Under the pieces are notes generated by a model. That model ran no database searches, was not told where the DNA came from, and worked only from the letters and a program-made list of their open reading frames with translations. The position numbers were made by a program, and so were the translations under genes. DNA of 64,000 nucleotides from Lactobacillus isalae (GTDB lineage: Bacteria; Bacillota; Bacilli; Lactobacillales; Lactobacillaceae): assembly GCF_947539375.1 (NCBI RefSeq), contig NZ_OX443569.1, positions 1,860,001 through 1,924,000 of the forward strand. Reading direction: 5' to 3'. The stretch's first letter is position 1. Every line of letters begins with the position of its first letter. This document shows positions 34,413-43,611 of this stretch, one piece after another.

Positions 34413-34895
34413 ATGGATAATTTAACTACCATGACATTGGCTGATGATATTGCTTTATCACAAGAAAAAATTATCAACGGTCAACAAGACCTGAATACCA
34501 AGAGAATTTATAATGAAATTAATAGTTTAGGAATTCTTGATAAGCCTATCGAAGACTACTTTGATATGACTCAAGATGAGTACTACAACAGTGAATCTGA
34601 TGGTAAATTGACTCTACTTCACTTAGATCAACCATTGCGTGAATTAAATGATCGAATTTTGACTAATCACGTAGACGGATATGTTGATCAAGATGAGATT
34701 AATTTAACCTACAATCATGAGGATCCATGGCAAGATGGTAGCTATGATCGTGCTACTGACTTACATGTGCTTTTATATAGCTTGAAGGTTATTGGTGCTG
34801 TAAGAGCTATTGCTCCTGATGATTTAAAAAAGGTTTTGTCTAAAGATGCGGTTTTATCATTGGGTCTTGCCGCAGCTGCTTTGGCAAATAATTAA
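34413..34895 (+). CDS. Conserved-looking hypothetical protein
   Basis: I do not recognise this 160-residue protein. It is acidic, mostly helical, without membrane segment or signal peptide, and ends in an Ala/Leu-rich helix (LSLGLAAAALANN). I start at 34413 because AGGAGG lies 6 bases before it; the ATG at 34410 is too close and the in-frame codon at 34347 has no site. TATAAT boxes at 34340-34345 and 34380-34385 lie upstream. It stands alone between two terminators, and the metallophosphoesterase follows. Confidence 0.65.
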   Translation: MDNLTTMTLADDIALSQEKIINGQQDLNTKRIYNEINSLGILDKPIEDYFDMTQDEYYNSESDGKLTLLHLDQPLRELNDRILTNHVDGYVDQDEINLTYNHEDPWQDGSYDRATDLHVLLYSLKVIGAVRAIAPDDLKKVLSKDAVLSLGLAAAALANN

Positions 34896-34899
34896 CCCC

Positions 34900-34924
34900 A
34901 AGGCCAATTAAAGGCCTTTTTTTG
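34900..34924 (+). terminator. Terminator after the hypothetical gene
   Basis: AAGGCC and GGCCTTTTTTT pair around a loop just after the stop codon. Confidence 0.8.
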
Positions 34925-34947
34925 TGTGATGAGTGGGGAAGAGTATC

Positions 34948-36342
34948 ATGAAAATTATCAAGAAAACCAAGGGTATGATTGATAAGTTTTCCGGAATGAC
35001 CCGGAAGATGATGCGAAAGAAAAGTAATATTCCGTTCGACGGGATGCAAAAATATATGACTGTTGGCGAGTATAACGTTGGGGCACCAGAAGGGACGCCT
35101 CATGGTGAAGAATATAAGCTCATTGTTTATAAAGATACGGATAATGTTTTGCATCAAGCTTTACGATCTGTTGATGCTTCTGATCTAGCACCAGCTTATG
35201 TGAGAAAGTTTGATAAGAGATTGAACCGTTATACGGCATTTGTTAATAAACAAACTGGGCGCCGTTATATCGTTGAAGATCAGTTAGATCAACTAGTTGA
35301 CTATGTAAAAAAGCATAGTAGAAAAGGCTATAACTCAATTAATATTGGAGTTTTAACTGATACTCATTATAAAGATGCCGACAGTGTTGATTTTTATGGT
35401 CATAACGGTTTAAGACACGTTAAGGAATTTAATTATCTCGAGGATAAGGATATTTTAGATCTAAAAGCTCACCTAGGTGATTGGATGGATGGATCAGATC
35501 CTGGTCTAGTTAGCGAAGCTGAGTTGATTTCTTTGTCTAGAACCTTTAGGTCTAAAAAAACTAATTTTGCTGTGATTAAAGGCAATCATGATGAAAATGA
35601 CAAATTTGATGAACACCATGATTTAAGAGCTAGTTTCCCAGAAAATGAATTTGAAGATATTATGTGGCCAAGCATGTATGCGCAAGATGGAATACATTAC
35701 ATCACACGTAAGCATGGTGTTGCATATTTTGATAAAGATGATGTCAGAATTATTACGGTTAATACGTCTGACCTGCCTTATGAGCTAGATGATCAGGGAA
35801 AGAAAAAGTATGATACAAAGCTTTCCTTAGCTATTCGTGAAGATCAAATGCAAGAAATTATCGAAATTCTTGAAAATTCAAATGGTAAAACAATTATTTT
35901 TATGAGTCATGCTAATCCCATTACTCGCAAAGGAACAAATGCCTTGAAATTCAATGGCCGTTCGCTACATGAATTGATGGTTGCCTTTAATCAACATGAA
36001 AAAGGATACCTTAATTCTAGAGATGTTCCTCCTGAATTTACCCTAGCTAATAGCTTTGATTTTACGAAGATAAAGAATGCAAAAATAGTTGCATATTTAT
36101 GTGGACACCGTCATACTGAGGACCAATATCGGATTAACGGTATTCAGTATATATTTTTTAATTGTTCGGCTCTCATGGGACCGAATCATGCGCTTACTAC
36201 GCAATATAATAAGCGCTGGAATAGAGAAATGGATCATGCTAATGAAGCAGCCGGTTATATTGTAAACGTCGATATTAAAAGACATTTACTTCAAGTCTTT
36301 GGCTATGGAGCTGCTTCAAAGAGAAGATTTTATCGAATTTAG
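34948..36342 (+). CDS. Metallophosphoesterase
   Basis: This is a calcineurin-like phosphoesterase of 464 residues. Metal-binding motifs in order are DTHYK, GDWMDG, GNHDEN, SHANP and CGHRHT. The N-terminal 130 residues are basic and not typical of the fold. No signal peptide is evident. The substrate is unknown; in this context, ahead of two cell-wall genes, a role in envelope metabolism is possible but not shown. I start at 34948 behind GGGGA. Confidence 0.85.
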   Translation: MKIIKKTKGMIDKFSGMTRKMMRKKSNIPFDGMQKYMTVGEYNVGAPEGTPHGEEYKLIVYKDTDNVLHQALRSVDASDLAPAYVRKFDKRLNRYTAFVNKQTGRRYIVEDQLDQLVDYVKKHSRKGYNSINIGVLTDTHYKDADSVDFYGHNGLRHVKEFNYLEDKDILDLKAHLGDWMDGSDPGLVSEAELISLSRTFRSKKTNFAVIKGNHDENDKFDEHHDLRASFPENEFEDIMWPSMYAQDGIHYITRKHGVAYFDKDDVRIITVNTSDLPYELDDQGKKKYDTKLSLAIREDQMQEIIEILENSNGKTIIFMSHANPITRKGTNALKFNGRSLHELMVAFNQHEKGYLNSRDVPPEFTLANSFDFTKIKNAKIVAYLCGHRHTEDQYRINGIQYIFFNCSALMGPNHALTTQYNKRWNREMDHANEAAGYIVNVDIKRHLLQVFGYGAASKRRFYRI

Positions 36343-36344
36343 TT

Positions 36345-36368
36345 TTTACAATGTAAATAGCTTATAAT
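36345..36368 (+). promoter_or_regulatory. Probable asnB promoter with palindrome
   Basis: TATAAT at 36363-36368 lies 35 bp before asnB. The perfect palindrome TTTACA-A-TGTAAA (36345-36357) is just upstream. No good -35 lies at the right distance, so an activator or repressor may act here. Confidence 0.4.
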
Positions 36369-36402
36369 AAGACTACTGTTTATTTTGAGGTGAAAGTTAC
36401 TT

Positions 36403-38352
36403 ATGTGTGGAATTTGTGCGTTTTTCGATCCTGAATTAAAGGATAAGGACTGTGCTATTCAAGGAATGATGGACACGATCAAACACCGTGGACCATCTTC
36501 AGATGGAAAATATACTAATGATCAAGTTGCTTTAGGTTTTAGACGTTTATCAATCATTGATCTTCGTGGCGGAAGTCAACCTATTTTTAATGAAGATAAA
36601 AGTAGAGCAATTATTTTTAATGGTGAAATTTACAACTTTAAACCATTAAGAAAAGAATTAATTGATGCTGGACATACTTTTACAACTAAAGCTGATACTG
36701 AAGTTTTACTTCACGGGTATGAAGAATGGGGAATGGATGGCTTATTGAAGCGCGTTCGCGGTATGTTTGCCTTTGTAATTTGGGATGATAATACCAAGAC
36801 TCTATATGGTGCACGTGATTTCTTTGGAATTAAGCCAATGTACTACTCAGATCAAAATGGAAAATTGATTGTTGGTAGTGAATTAAAGAGTTTCTTAGCC
36901 TATCCTGGTTTTAAGAAAGAATTGAATACTGAAGCAGTTAAGCCATACTTAATGAATCAGTACAACGACTTAAAGGAAACTTTCTTTAAGGGCGTTTACC
37001 GCTTCCCAGCAGGTCACTGGTTTGAATATAAAGATGGTAAGATGAAGACTCACCAATACTGGGATGCTAAGTATGTTGAAAATAGTTTAAGTTTTGAAGA
37101 AACTTTAGATAAGATCAATGAAGATTTAAAAGAAACCGTTGACTTATATAGAAACGCTGATGTTCCAGTTGGGGCGTTCTTGTCTGAAGGTATTGATTCT
37201 TCCTACTTAACTAGCTTACTCGATCCTGAGGATGTTTTCTCAGTTTCTTTTGATGATTCTACTTATAATGAAGCATCGAAGGCCAAGGCGCTTTCTGATT
37301 TACACGGCTGGAAGTTCTTTGCTGATAAAGTTGATGCCGATGAGGCAATGCGCGATTTCCCAGAAATGCAATATCACATGGATGAACCAGATGCTAACCC
37401 ATCAATCATTCCATTATGGTACTTGTGTAAGTTAGCTAGAAAGCATGTTACTGTTGCACTTTCTGGTGAAGGTGCTGATGAGTTATTTGCAGGTTACGTG
37501 AACTATGGAATGCATACTCATAACGACGTAATCAAGGTCTTTACTGCTGGCTTGAAGAAGTTACCTAAGAAGAGTCGTGTTCGCTTAGCTCATAAGATTA
37601 AGAAGATGCCTAACTTCCCAGGTAAGGTACATATGTACACTAATTTAGCAGAACCAAGCGAATTTTATGTTGGTCAATCTGTAATTTATGACATGGATTA
37701 TCCAACTATCTTTACTTCTAAAGATGCTAATAATATCTTGCGTGATAAGTACAAGAACGATTTGACAGTTAACGGCATTTACCAAGAAGACTTCAAGAAA
37801 GTTAAGAATATTGATGAAGTTAAGCAAATGCAATATATTGATCTTCACCACTTTATGCTTAATGATATTGAGCAAAAGGCAGATAAGATCTCAATGGCCC
37901 ACTCACTAGAATTACGTGTGCCATATCTTGATAAGAAGATTGCAGAACTTGCTAATTCAATTCCAACTAAGTATTTAGTTAACCGTCATGATACTAAATA
38001 CGCTCTTCGTAAGGCATCCGAAAAAGTCTTGCCAGAAGAATGGGCTCAAAGACCAAAACTTGGTTTCCCAACTCCAATTAAGCAATGGCTTAAGGAACCA
38101 AGATTTTATAAGCAAGTTAGAGAATTGTTTACTGAAGACTTTGTAAATGATATTTTTGACCAAAAGAAGATTGTTAAATTACTTGATGATAACTACAAGG
38201 GCGATGGTTCAGCTCGTCGTCAAATCTGGGCAATTTACACTTTCTTAGTATGGTACAAGTTGTTCTTCGTTGATTACGACGAAACCGTTAAGAAGTATCA
38301 ACATGTACAACCAGAAGTTGCAGAATTGATCGAAAGTGGAAGACTTGTTTAA
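36403..38352 (+). CDS. asnB: Asparagine synthase (glutamine-hydrolysing), probably AsnH-like
   Basis: This 649-residue enzyme has an N-terminal class II glutaminase (C2 nucleophile in MCGICAFF) and a C-terminal synthetase with a PPi-loop that reads LSEGIDSSY, where many family members have SGG. Its length is that of long AsnB/AsnH types. It lies 30 bp before a D-aspartate ligase gene, and in lactococci AsnH amidates the D-Asp of the peptidoglycan cross-bridge. I therefore infer D-Asp to D-Asn amidation in the wall rather than asparagine supply, though the latter is not excluded. Confidence 0.85.
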   Translation: MCGICAFFDPELKDKDCAIQGMMDTIKHRGPSSDGKYTNDQVALGFRRLSIIDLRGGSQPIFNEDKSRAIIFNGEIYNFKPLRKELIDAGHTFTTKADTEVLLHGYEEWGMDGLLKRVRGMFAFVIWDDNTKTLYGARDFFGIKPMYYSDQNGKLIVGSELKSFLAYPGFKKELNTEAVKPYLMNQYNDLKETFFKGVYRFPAGHWFEYKDGKMKTHQYWDAKYVENSLSFEETLDKINEDLKETVDLYRNADVPVGAFLSEGIDSSYLTSLLDPEDVFSVSFDDSTYNEASKAKALSDLHGWKFFADKVDADEAMRDFPEMQYHMDEPDANPSIIPLWYLCKLARKHVTVALSGEGADELFAGYVNYGMHTHNDVIKVFTAGLKKLPKKSRVRLAHKIKKMPNFPGKVHMYTNLAEPSEFYVGQSVIYDMDYPTIFTSKDANNILRDKYKNDLTVNGIYQEDFKKVKNIDEVKQMQYIDLHHFMLNDIEQKADKISMAHSLELRVPYLDKKIAELANSIPTKYLVNRHDTKYALRKASEKVLPEEWAQRPKLGFPTPIKQWLKEPRFYKQVRELFTEDFVNDIFDQKKIVKLLDDNYKGDGSARRQIWAIYTFLVWYKLFFVDYDETVKKYQHVQPEVAELIESGRLV

Positions 38353-38382
38353 TTAAAGTTAGAGAGAAGTACGGATTACAAA

Positions 38383-39714
38383 ATGGTACAAGCAAAATTT
38401 ACTCCTATTTTACTAGGTAGCGATATCAATGTTTACGGAATGGCACGTTCATTTAATGAAGCTTATGGAATTAAAGTTCAAGCTTGGGCTGCCAGTCAGT
38501 TAGCGGCAACGCGTTACTCTAAAATTGTTGACGTAGAAGTTCATGAAGGCTTCGAAGAAGATCCAGGCTTTATGAACGTGATGAAGCAAAAGATTGAAGA
38601 ATATAAGAATCATCCAGAACCAGTTATTTTGATCGCTTGTGGGGATGGATATGCGGAATTACTTGCTAAGCATAAAGATGAACTAAAGGATACTTTCGTA
38701 GTTCCTTATATTGATTATGATTTGCTGGAGAAATTAATTTCTAAGGAAGGTTTCTACGAAATCGCTGAAAAGTATGGTCTTCCATACCCACATACTAAAA
38801 TTGTGACAATGGATGATTATAAGGCTGATAATTACTTGAATTTACCATTTGATTATCCAGTGGAATTGAAGCCAGAAGATCCAGTTTCTTGGTTAAATTG
38901 CCAATTTGAGGGGCGTAAAAAGGCATTTACTATTCACGATGAGGCTGAATTAGTTGATATTGTAGGTAAAATCTACACTCATGGATATACTGAAGACTTA
39001 ATCTTACAAGACTTTATCCCAGGTGATGACTCTAATATGCGTGTGCTTAATGCATATGTTGACAAAAACCACAAGGTTAAGATGATGTGTTTAGGTCATC
39101 CGCTTCTTGAAGACCCTACTCCACAATCTATTGGTAACTACATGGCAATTTTGCCAGCATTTAGTCAAAAGCTCTATGATACAGTTCAATCATTTCTTGA
39201 AAAATTGAACTATACTGGTATGGCTAACTTTGACATTAAGTATGATCCAAGAGATGGGGAATATAAGTTCTTTGAAATTAACTTACGCCAAGGCCGTTCA
39301 AGCTTCTATGTAACTTTAAATGGCTATAATTTAGCTAAGTGGTATGTAGATGATTATGTAGAAGATAATTTGAAAGATAAGTCAACTGTGTACGGCAATA
39401 AAGATGGTGCTGACTATATGCTTTGGCTTGGTGTTCCTAAGAAAATCTTTAAAGAATATGCTTATGATAATGGTTCAAAGCGTTTAGCTGAAAAGTTGAT
39501 TGATGAAGGTCATTACGGCACTACAGTATTTTACAATAAGGATCGTAGTTTGAAGCGTTGGCTATTAATGCGTTATATGTTCCACAACTACTATGCTAGA
39601 TACAAGAAGTACTATCAAGTAAATAAGGGACAATATTTTGAAGAAGAAGCTAAAAAGTTAGAAAAACAAGCTCTTCGTGATGGTCAACAAGAAAACCATG
39701 AAAATGAAATCTAA
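38383..39714 (+). CDS. D-aspartate ligase (ATP-grasp), peptidoglycan cross-bridge
   Basis: This ATP-grasp enzyme has 443 residues. It adds D-aspartate to the side chain of L-lysine in the peptidoglycan precursor. Stretches such as ILLGSDINVYGMARSFNEAYG-like N-terminus, QDFIPGDDSNMRVLNAY and FEINLRQGRSSFYVTLNG closely match the Enterococcus faecium ligase (Aslfm) as I remember it. E and N in FEINLRQGR are the metal ligands. It is the second gene of an operon with asnB and is followed by a terminator. Confidence 0.88.
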   Translation: MVQAKFTPILLGSDINVYGMARSFNEAYGIKVQAWAASQLAATRYSKIVDVEVHEGFEEDPGFMNVMKQKIEEYKNHPEPVILIACGDGYAELLAKHKDELKDTFVVPYIDYDLLEKLISKEGFYEIAEKYGLPYPHTKIVTMDDYKADNYLNLPFDYPVELKPEDPVSWLNCQFEGRKKAFTIHDEAELVDIVGKIYTHGYTEDLILQDFIPGDDSNMRVLNAYVDKNHKVKMMCLGHPLLEDPTPQSIGNYMAILPAFSQKLYDTVQSFLEKLNYTGMANFDIKYDPRDGEYKFFEINLRQGRSSFYVTLNGYNLAKWYVDDYVEDNLKDKSTVYGNKDGADYMLWLGVPKKIFKEYAYDNGSKRLAEKLIDEGHYGTTVFYNKDRSLKRWLLMRYMFHNYYARYKKYYQVNKGQYFEEEAKKLEKQALRDGQQENHENEI

Positions 39715-39724
39715 TTAGGAAAAG

Positions 39725-39761
39725 CTCCTGAGTAGAAAAATTCTACTTAGGTGTTTTTTTG
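39725..39761 (+). terminator. Terminator of the asnB operon
   Basis: CTCCTGAGTAGA pairs with TCTACTTAGGTG (with G-T pairs) and is followed by T7. Confidence 0.82.
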
Positions 39762-40032
39762 TGCTCAAAAAGTTTAAAAAGTCGTTTATGTGATTTTAAT
39801 GATTGCTGCTATTTAATCTGAAAATTCAGTTCTTTTTAATTGCTTAATTACTTTTGCTTTAGTTTTACTAATACTTAGCTACTTTACTAATTATAGAAAA
39901 AGTTCAAAATCCCTTTTTTTCGTGTCTGGCGTGAATTTTGCTGAATACAATATATATGATTAAAAATGTCAATACCTACAATATCCTGTAGATTTTGGTA
40001 GAATATAACCATAGATATAGTGAAAGAAGAGA
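39762..40032 (+). promoter_or_regulatory. nrdD control region with tandem NrdR boxes
   Basis: Two boxes with cores ACAATATATATG (39945-39960 as a 16-mer window) and ACAATATCCTGT (39976-39991) lie 31 bp apart, exactly three helical turns, as expected for paired NrdR boxes with consensus ACACWATATMTWGTGT. TAGAAT at 39999-40004 may be the -10. NrdR would repress anaerobic reductase when deoxynucleotides suffice. The first 150 bases of this gap are AT-rich without visible features. Confidence 0.7.
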
Positions 40033-42249
40033 ATGACCATGTTACAACAAGATGCTCAAATTAAATCAATTAATCAAATGCCCCTTCCAGAAACAGCCGT
40101 TAAAAGAGACGGTAGCATCTATCCTTTTGCCCTTTATAAAATTGAAATGGTCTTAAACAGCTTGCATCTTATGGAACATGAAGCAGATATTTTACCTGCT
40201 ATTTTGAAAAAATTAAACGGTAAAAAACAAACTTCTACTTGTGAGATTGCAGATGCATTTGTTCAAACATTAACAGAACGTGGATTTGATAATGAAGCTA
40301 ATGCGTATATTGACTATCGTAGAGAAGATGAGGCTAATTTTAAAAAGCAAACCGAAACTACTAATCGTCTAGATCGTTTGGTTCATCATGATCCAACGAT
40401 TGTTAACGAAAATGCTAACAAAGATTCACGTGTTTTCTCAACTCAGCGTGATTTAACAGCAGGTGTTGTTGGAAAGACAATTGGCTTGACAATGATGCCT
40501 GAACATATTGCTAAGGCCCACTTACGTGGCGATATTCACTGGCATGACTTAGATTACACTCCACTTAGTCCATTAACCAACTGTTGCTTAATTGACTTTA
40601 AAGAAATGCTAAGTCATGGCTTTACGATTGGAAATGCGAATATTGAATCACCTCATTCAATTGAGACTGCTACTGCGCAAATGTCGCAAATTATTGCTAA
40701 TGTAGCTTCTAGCCAATACGGTGGCTGTTCAGCTGATAGAGTTGATGAAGTTTTAGCCCCTTATGCTGAAAAAAATTACCACAAGAATATTAAAGAAGCT
40801 AGTGAATTCTTTGATGATGAAGAAAAGATCAAGGCTTTTGCCATCAAGAGAACTAAGAAAGATATTTACGATGCAATGCAGGCACTTGAGTATGAAATTA
40901 ATACTCTTTTTTCAAGTCAAGGACAAACTCCCTTTACCACTTTGGGCTTTGGCTTAGGAACTTCGTGGATTGAACGTGAAATTCAAAAGGCTATTTTAAA
41001 GATTAGAATTGAAGGTTTAGGAAAGGATAAAAGAACAGCTATCTTCCCTAAATTGGTTTTCACTCTTAAGAAAGGTCTTAACTTACATCCTGGTGATCCA
41101 AACTACGATATTAAGGAATTAGCCTTAGAATGTTCAACTAAGCGTATGTATCCTGATATCGTTAGCTACGATATGATTAAGAAAATTACTGGTTCATTTA
41201 AGGCTCCAATGGGGTGTCGCTCATTCTTACAAGGCTGGAAAGATCCAAAAACTGGTGAAGAGGTAAATTCTGGTCGAATGAACTTAGGTGTTGTTACCTT
41301 AAACTTGCCTAGAATTGCAATGGAATCAAAGGGTGATAAAGATTTATTCTGGCAAATCTTTAGAGAAAAAGTTCAAACTGCTCATGAAGCTTTACAAATT
41401 AAGGCTAAGCGTTGTACTGACGCAGTTCCTGATAATGCTCCAATCCTTTATGAATATGGTGCTTTTGGTAAACGTCTTGAAGCTAGCGACAGTGTAAATG
41501 ACTTATTCAAAAATGGGCGCTGTACGGTATCTTTAGGCTACATCGGCTTGTATGAAGTTGGTACTGTGTTTTATGGACCAAATTGGGAACACAACGAAGA
41601 AGCCCATCAATTTACAATTAATATTGTTAAAGAACTTCACGACTACTGTGCTAAGTGGGAAAAGGAAGATCCAAATCATTATCACTACAGTGTTTATTCA
41701 ACTCCAAGTGAAAGTTTAACTGATAGATTTTGTCGTTTAGATACTAAGAAGTTTGGTAAGGTTAAAGATATTACTGATAAGGAATACTACACTAATTCTT
41801 TTCACTATGATGTTAGAAAGCACCCAACTCCTTTTGAGAAATTGGCTTTTGAAGCACCGTATCCATTTTATGCAGCTGGGGGATTTATTCATTATTGTGA
41901 ATATCCAAACCTTAAGCAAAATCCTAAGGCACTAGAAGCGGTATGGGATTGGGCTTATGATAAGGTAGGATATTTAGGAACAAATACTCCAATTGATCAA
42001 TGTTACAAGTGTGGTTTTAAAGGTGAATTCAAAGCAACTGCAAAAGGTTTTGAATGTCCACAATGTGGCAATCATGATCCAGAAACTTGTGATTGTGTAA
42101 AACGTACTTGTGGTTATCTTGGTAATCCTTTGAAGCGTCCAATGGTTCACGGCCGTCACGAAGAAATTGTTCACCGTGTAAAGCACTTGAACTTAGGAAT
42201 GGAAGAAAAGATGGCAAAGGATGAAGTTAGAAAGAATGACGAATACTAA
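40033..42249 (+). CDS. nrdD: Anaerobic ribonucleoside-triphosphate reductase
   Basis: This class III reductase makes deoxynucleotides without oxygen. Its 738 residues contain an ATP-cone at about 20-110 (VKRDGSIYPFALYKIEMVL), the catalytic 10-stranded barrel, a zinc site near the end (CYKCGF and CPQCGN) and the glycyl-radical motif RTCGYLGNP with G694. A second ATG two codons downstream is an alternative start. It is translationally coupled to nrdG by a one-base overlap. Confidence 0.97.
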   Translation: MTMLQQDAQIKSINQMPLPETAVKRDGSIYPFALYKIEMVLNSLHLMEHEADILPAILKKLNGKKQTSTCEIADAFVQTLTERGFDNEANAYIDYRREDEANFKKQTETTNRLDRLVHHDPTIVNENANKDSRVFSTQRDLTAGVVGKTIGLTMMPEHIAKAHLRGDIHWHDLDYTPLSPLTNCCLIDFKEMLSHGFTIGNANIESPHSIETATAQMSQIIANVASSQYGGCSADRVDEVLAPYAEKNYHKNIKEASEFFDDEEKIKAFAIKRTKKDIYDAMQALEYEINTLFSSQGQTPFTTLGFGLGTSWIEREIQKAILKIRIEGLGKDKRTAIFPKLVFTLKKGLNLHPGDPNYDIKELALECSTKRMYPDIVSYDMIKKITGSFKAPMGCRSFLQGWKDPKTGEEVNSGRMNLGVVTLNLPRIAMESKGDKDLFWQIFREKVQTAHEALQIKAKRCTDAVPDNAPILYEYGAFGKRLEASDSVNDLFKNGRCTVSLGYIGLYEVGTVFYGPNWEHNEEAHQFTINIVKELHDYCAKWEKEDPNHYHYSVYSTPSESLTDRFCRLDTKKFGKVKDITDKEYYTNSFHYDVRKHPTPFEKLAFEAPYPFYAAGGFIHYCEYPNLKQNPKALEAVWDWAYDKVGYLGTNTPIDQCYKCGFKGEFKATAKGFECPQCGNHDPETCDCVKRTCGYLGNPLKRPMVHGRHEEIVHRVKHLNLGMEEKMAKDEVRKNDEY

Positions 42250-42962
42250 TGCCAGAAAAAGACAAAAATAATCAAGAAGGTCCAGATGTTCGAGGTAACT
42301 TGATTAAGGTTAATGTTGGAGGAGACACAATTTTTGTTGATTCTAATCAATATAAACCTCAAGTTGAACATGCAAAGGAATTGAAAAGAAAACACCGTCT
42401 TCCAAAAAATCCAAAACCACAGGAATGGAAATCTGAAGAATATTCTAAACATAAAATAGCTGATTATAAGCCATTTAATTTTGTTGATGGCGAGGGAGTT
42501 AGATGCAGTTTATATGTGAGTGGATGCTTATTTGATTGCCCCGGTTGTTACAATTTAGCAGCACAGAATTTTAATTATGGCCGTCCTTATACGCAAGAAC
42601 TAGAAGATAAGATTATTGAAGATATGTCACAATCTTATGTTCAAGGCTTAACTTTATTAGGCGGAGAACCATTTTTAAATACTTGGGTATGCTTAAAGCT
42701 AATCAATCGCGTCCGCGAAGAGTTTGGTCATACTAAAGATATCTGGTCTTGGTCAGGCTATACTTGGGATGAGCTCCAAAAGGAAACGCCCGATAAAAAA
42801 GAAATGCTTTCTAAAATTGATATTTTAGTTGATGGTCGATTTATGGATGACTTAAAGGACCTTACCCTACAGTTCCGTGGTTCAAGCAACCAGAGAATTA
42901 TTGATGTTCAGAAATCGCTGAAAGCTAATAAGGTTGTTATTTGGGATAAGCTGGTTAGATAA
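42249..42962 (+). CDS. nrdG: Anaerobic reductase activating protein (radical SAM)
   Basis: This enzyme generates the glycyl radical on NrdD using S-adenosylmethionine and a 4Fe-4S cluster. The cluster motif CLFDCPGC has C93, C97 and C100 (C-x3-C-x2-C). LTLLGGEPF is the SAM-binding GGE motif. The 237-residue protein has an N-terminal extension of about 65 residues, longer than the 150-180 usual for NrdG. It overlaps nrdD by one base. Confidence 0.93.
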   Translation: MPEKDKNNQEGPDVRGNLIKVNVGGDTIFVDSNQYKPQVEHAKELKRKHRLPKNPKPQEWKSEEYSKHKIADYKPFNFVDGEGVRCSLYVSGCLFDCPGCYNLAAQNFNYGRPYTQELEDKIIEDMSQSYVQGLTLLGGEPFLNTWVCLKLINRVREEFGHTKDIWSWSGYTWDELQKETPDKKEMLSKIDILVDGRFMDDLKDLTLQFRGSSNQRIIDVQKSLKANKVVIWDKLVR

Positions 42963-43017
42963 GTTTGATAGAATAAGGGAAACGATAATGTTTCTCTTAT
43001 TTTTTTAGGTGAAAAAG

Positions 43018-43611
43018 ATGCAAGAAAAGAATTTAAAATTAGTCGATAAAATTATGACGGCCTTACAGGGTGTAAAAGACCCAGAATTATTAGTTGATGT
43101 AGTTAATTTAGGCTTGATTTATGGGCTTGATATTGAGGGAGATCATGCCACAGTTAAGATGACTTTGACAATTGTTGGCTGCCCCTTGTCCACATATTTG
43201 CAAAATGCAATTGAAAGAGCAGTTTTGTCGGTTTCCGAAATTAAGACTTGTGATGTGAAACTAGTTTGGTATCCAGTTTGGAGTCCAGAAAGAATGACGA
43301 CAGCAGCTAAACAGCAATTAGGGATGCTTGATAATGAACAGGCGTTAGATCAAGAAAAAGAGATTGAAGATACAGAAGAAAAGCAAAAGATTATTGACTT
43401 CTCAGTGCCAATTAAAAAATTAGCCGAAGAATATCCTGATTTTATCCAAATTATGTATGATTGTGGTTTTACTAGAATTAAAATTCCAGGGTTGTTATCA
43501 ACTGTTGGGCGTGTGATGACGATTCCTCTTGGAGCGCAAGCAATGAAGATTGATTTAAAGAAGATAAAGCAGGCTTTTGAGGATAAGGGCTACAAGGTGA
43601 TTGATAAATGA
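43018..43611 (+). CDS. SufT/MIP18-like (DUF59) protein with DUF1858 domain
   Basis: This 197-residue protein has an N-terminal MIP18/PaaD-like domain (GVKDPELLVDVVNLGLIYG, TIVGCPL), known from Fe-S cluster assembly factors, and a C-terminal DUF1858 domain (VPIKKLAEEYPDFIQIMYDCGF). I start at 43018 because AGGTGA lies 5 bases upstream; GTG at 43009 is less likely. Its stop overlaps the start of the hemerythrin gene (ATGA). A role in Fe-S maintenance for NrdG or in redox sensing is inferred. Confidence 0.82.
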   Translation: MQEKNLKLVDKIMTALQGVKDPELLVDVVNLGLIYGLDIEGDHATVKMTLTIVGCPLSTYLQNAIERAVLSVSEIKTCDVKLVWYPVWSPERMTTAAKQQLGMLDNEQALDQEKEIEDTEEKQKIIDFSVPIKKLAEEYPDFIQIMYDCGFTRIKIPGLLSTVGRVMTIPLGAQAMKIDLKKIKQAFEDKGYKVIDK

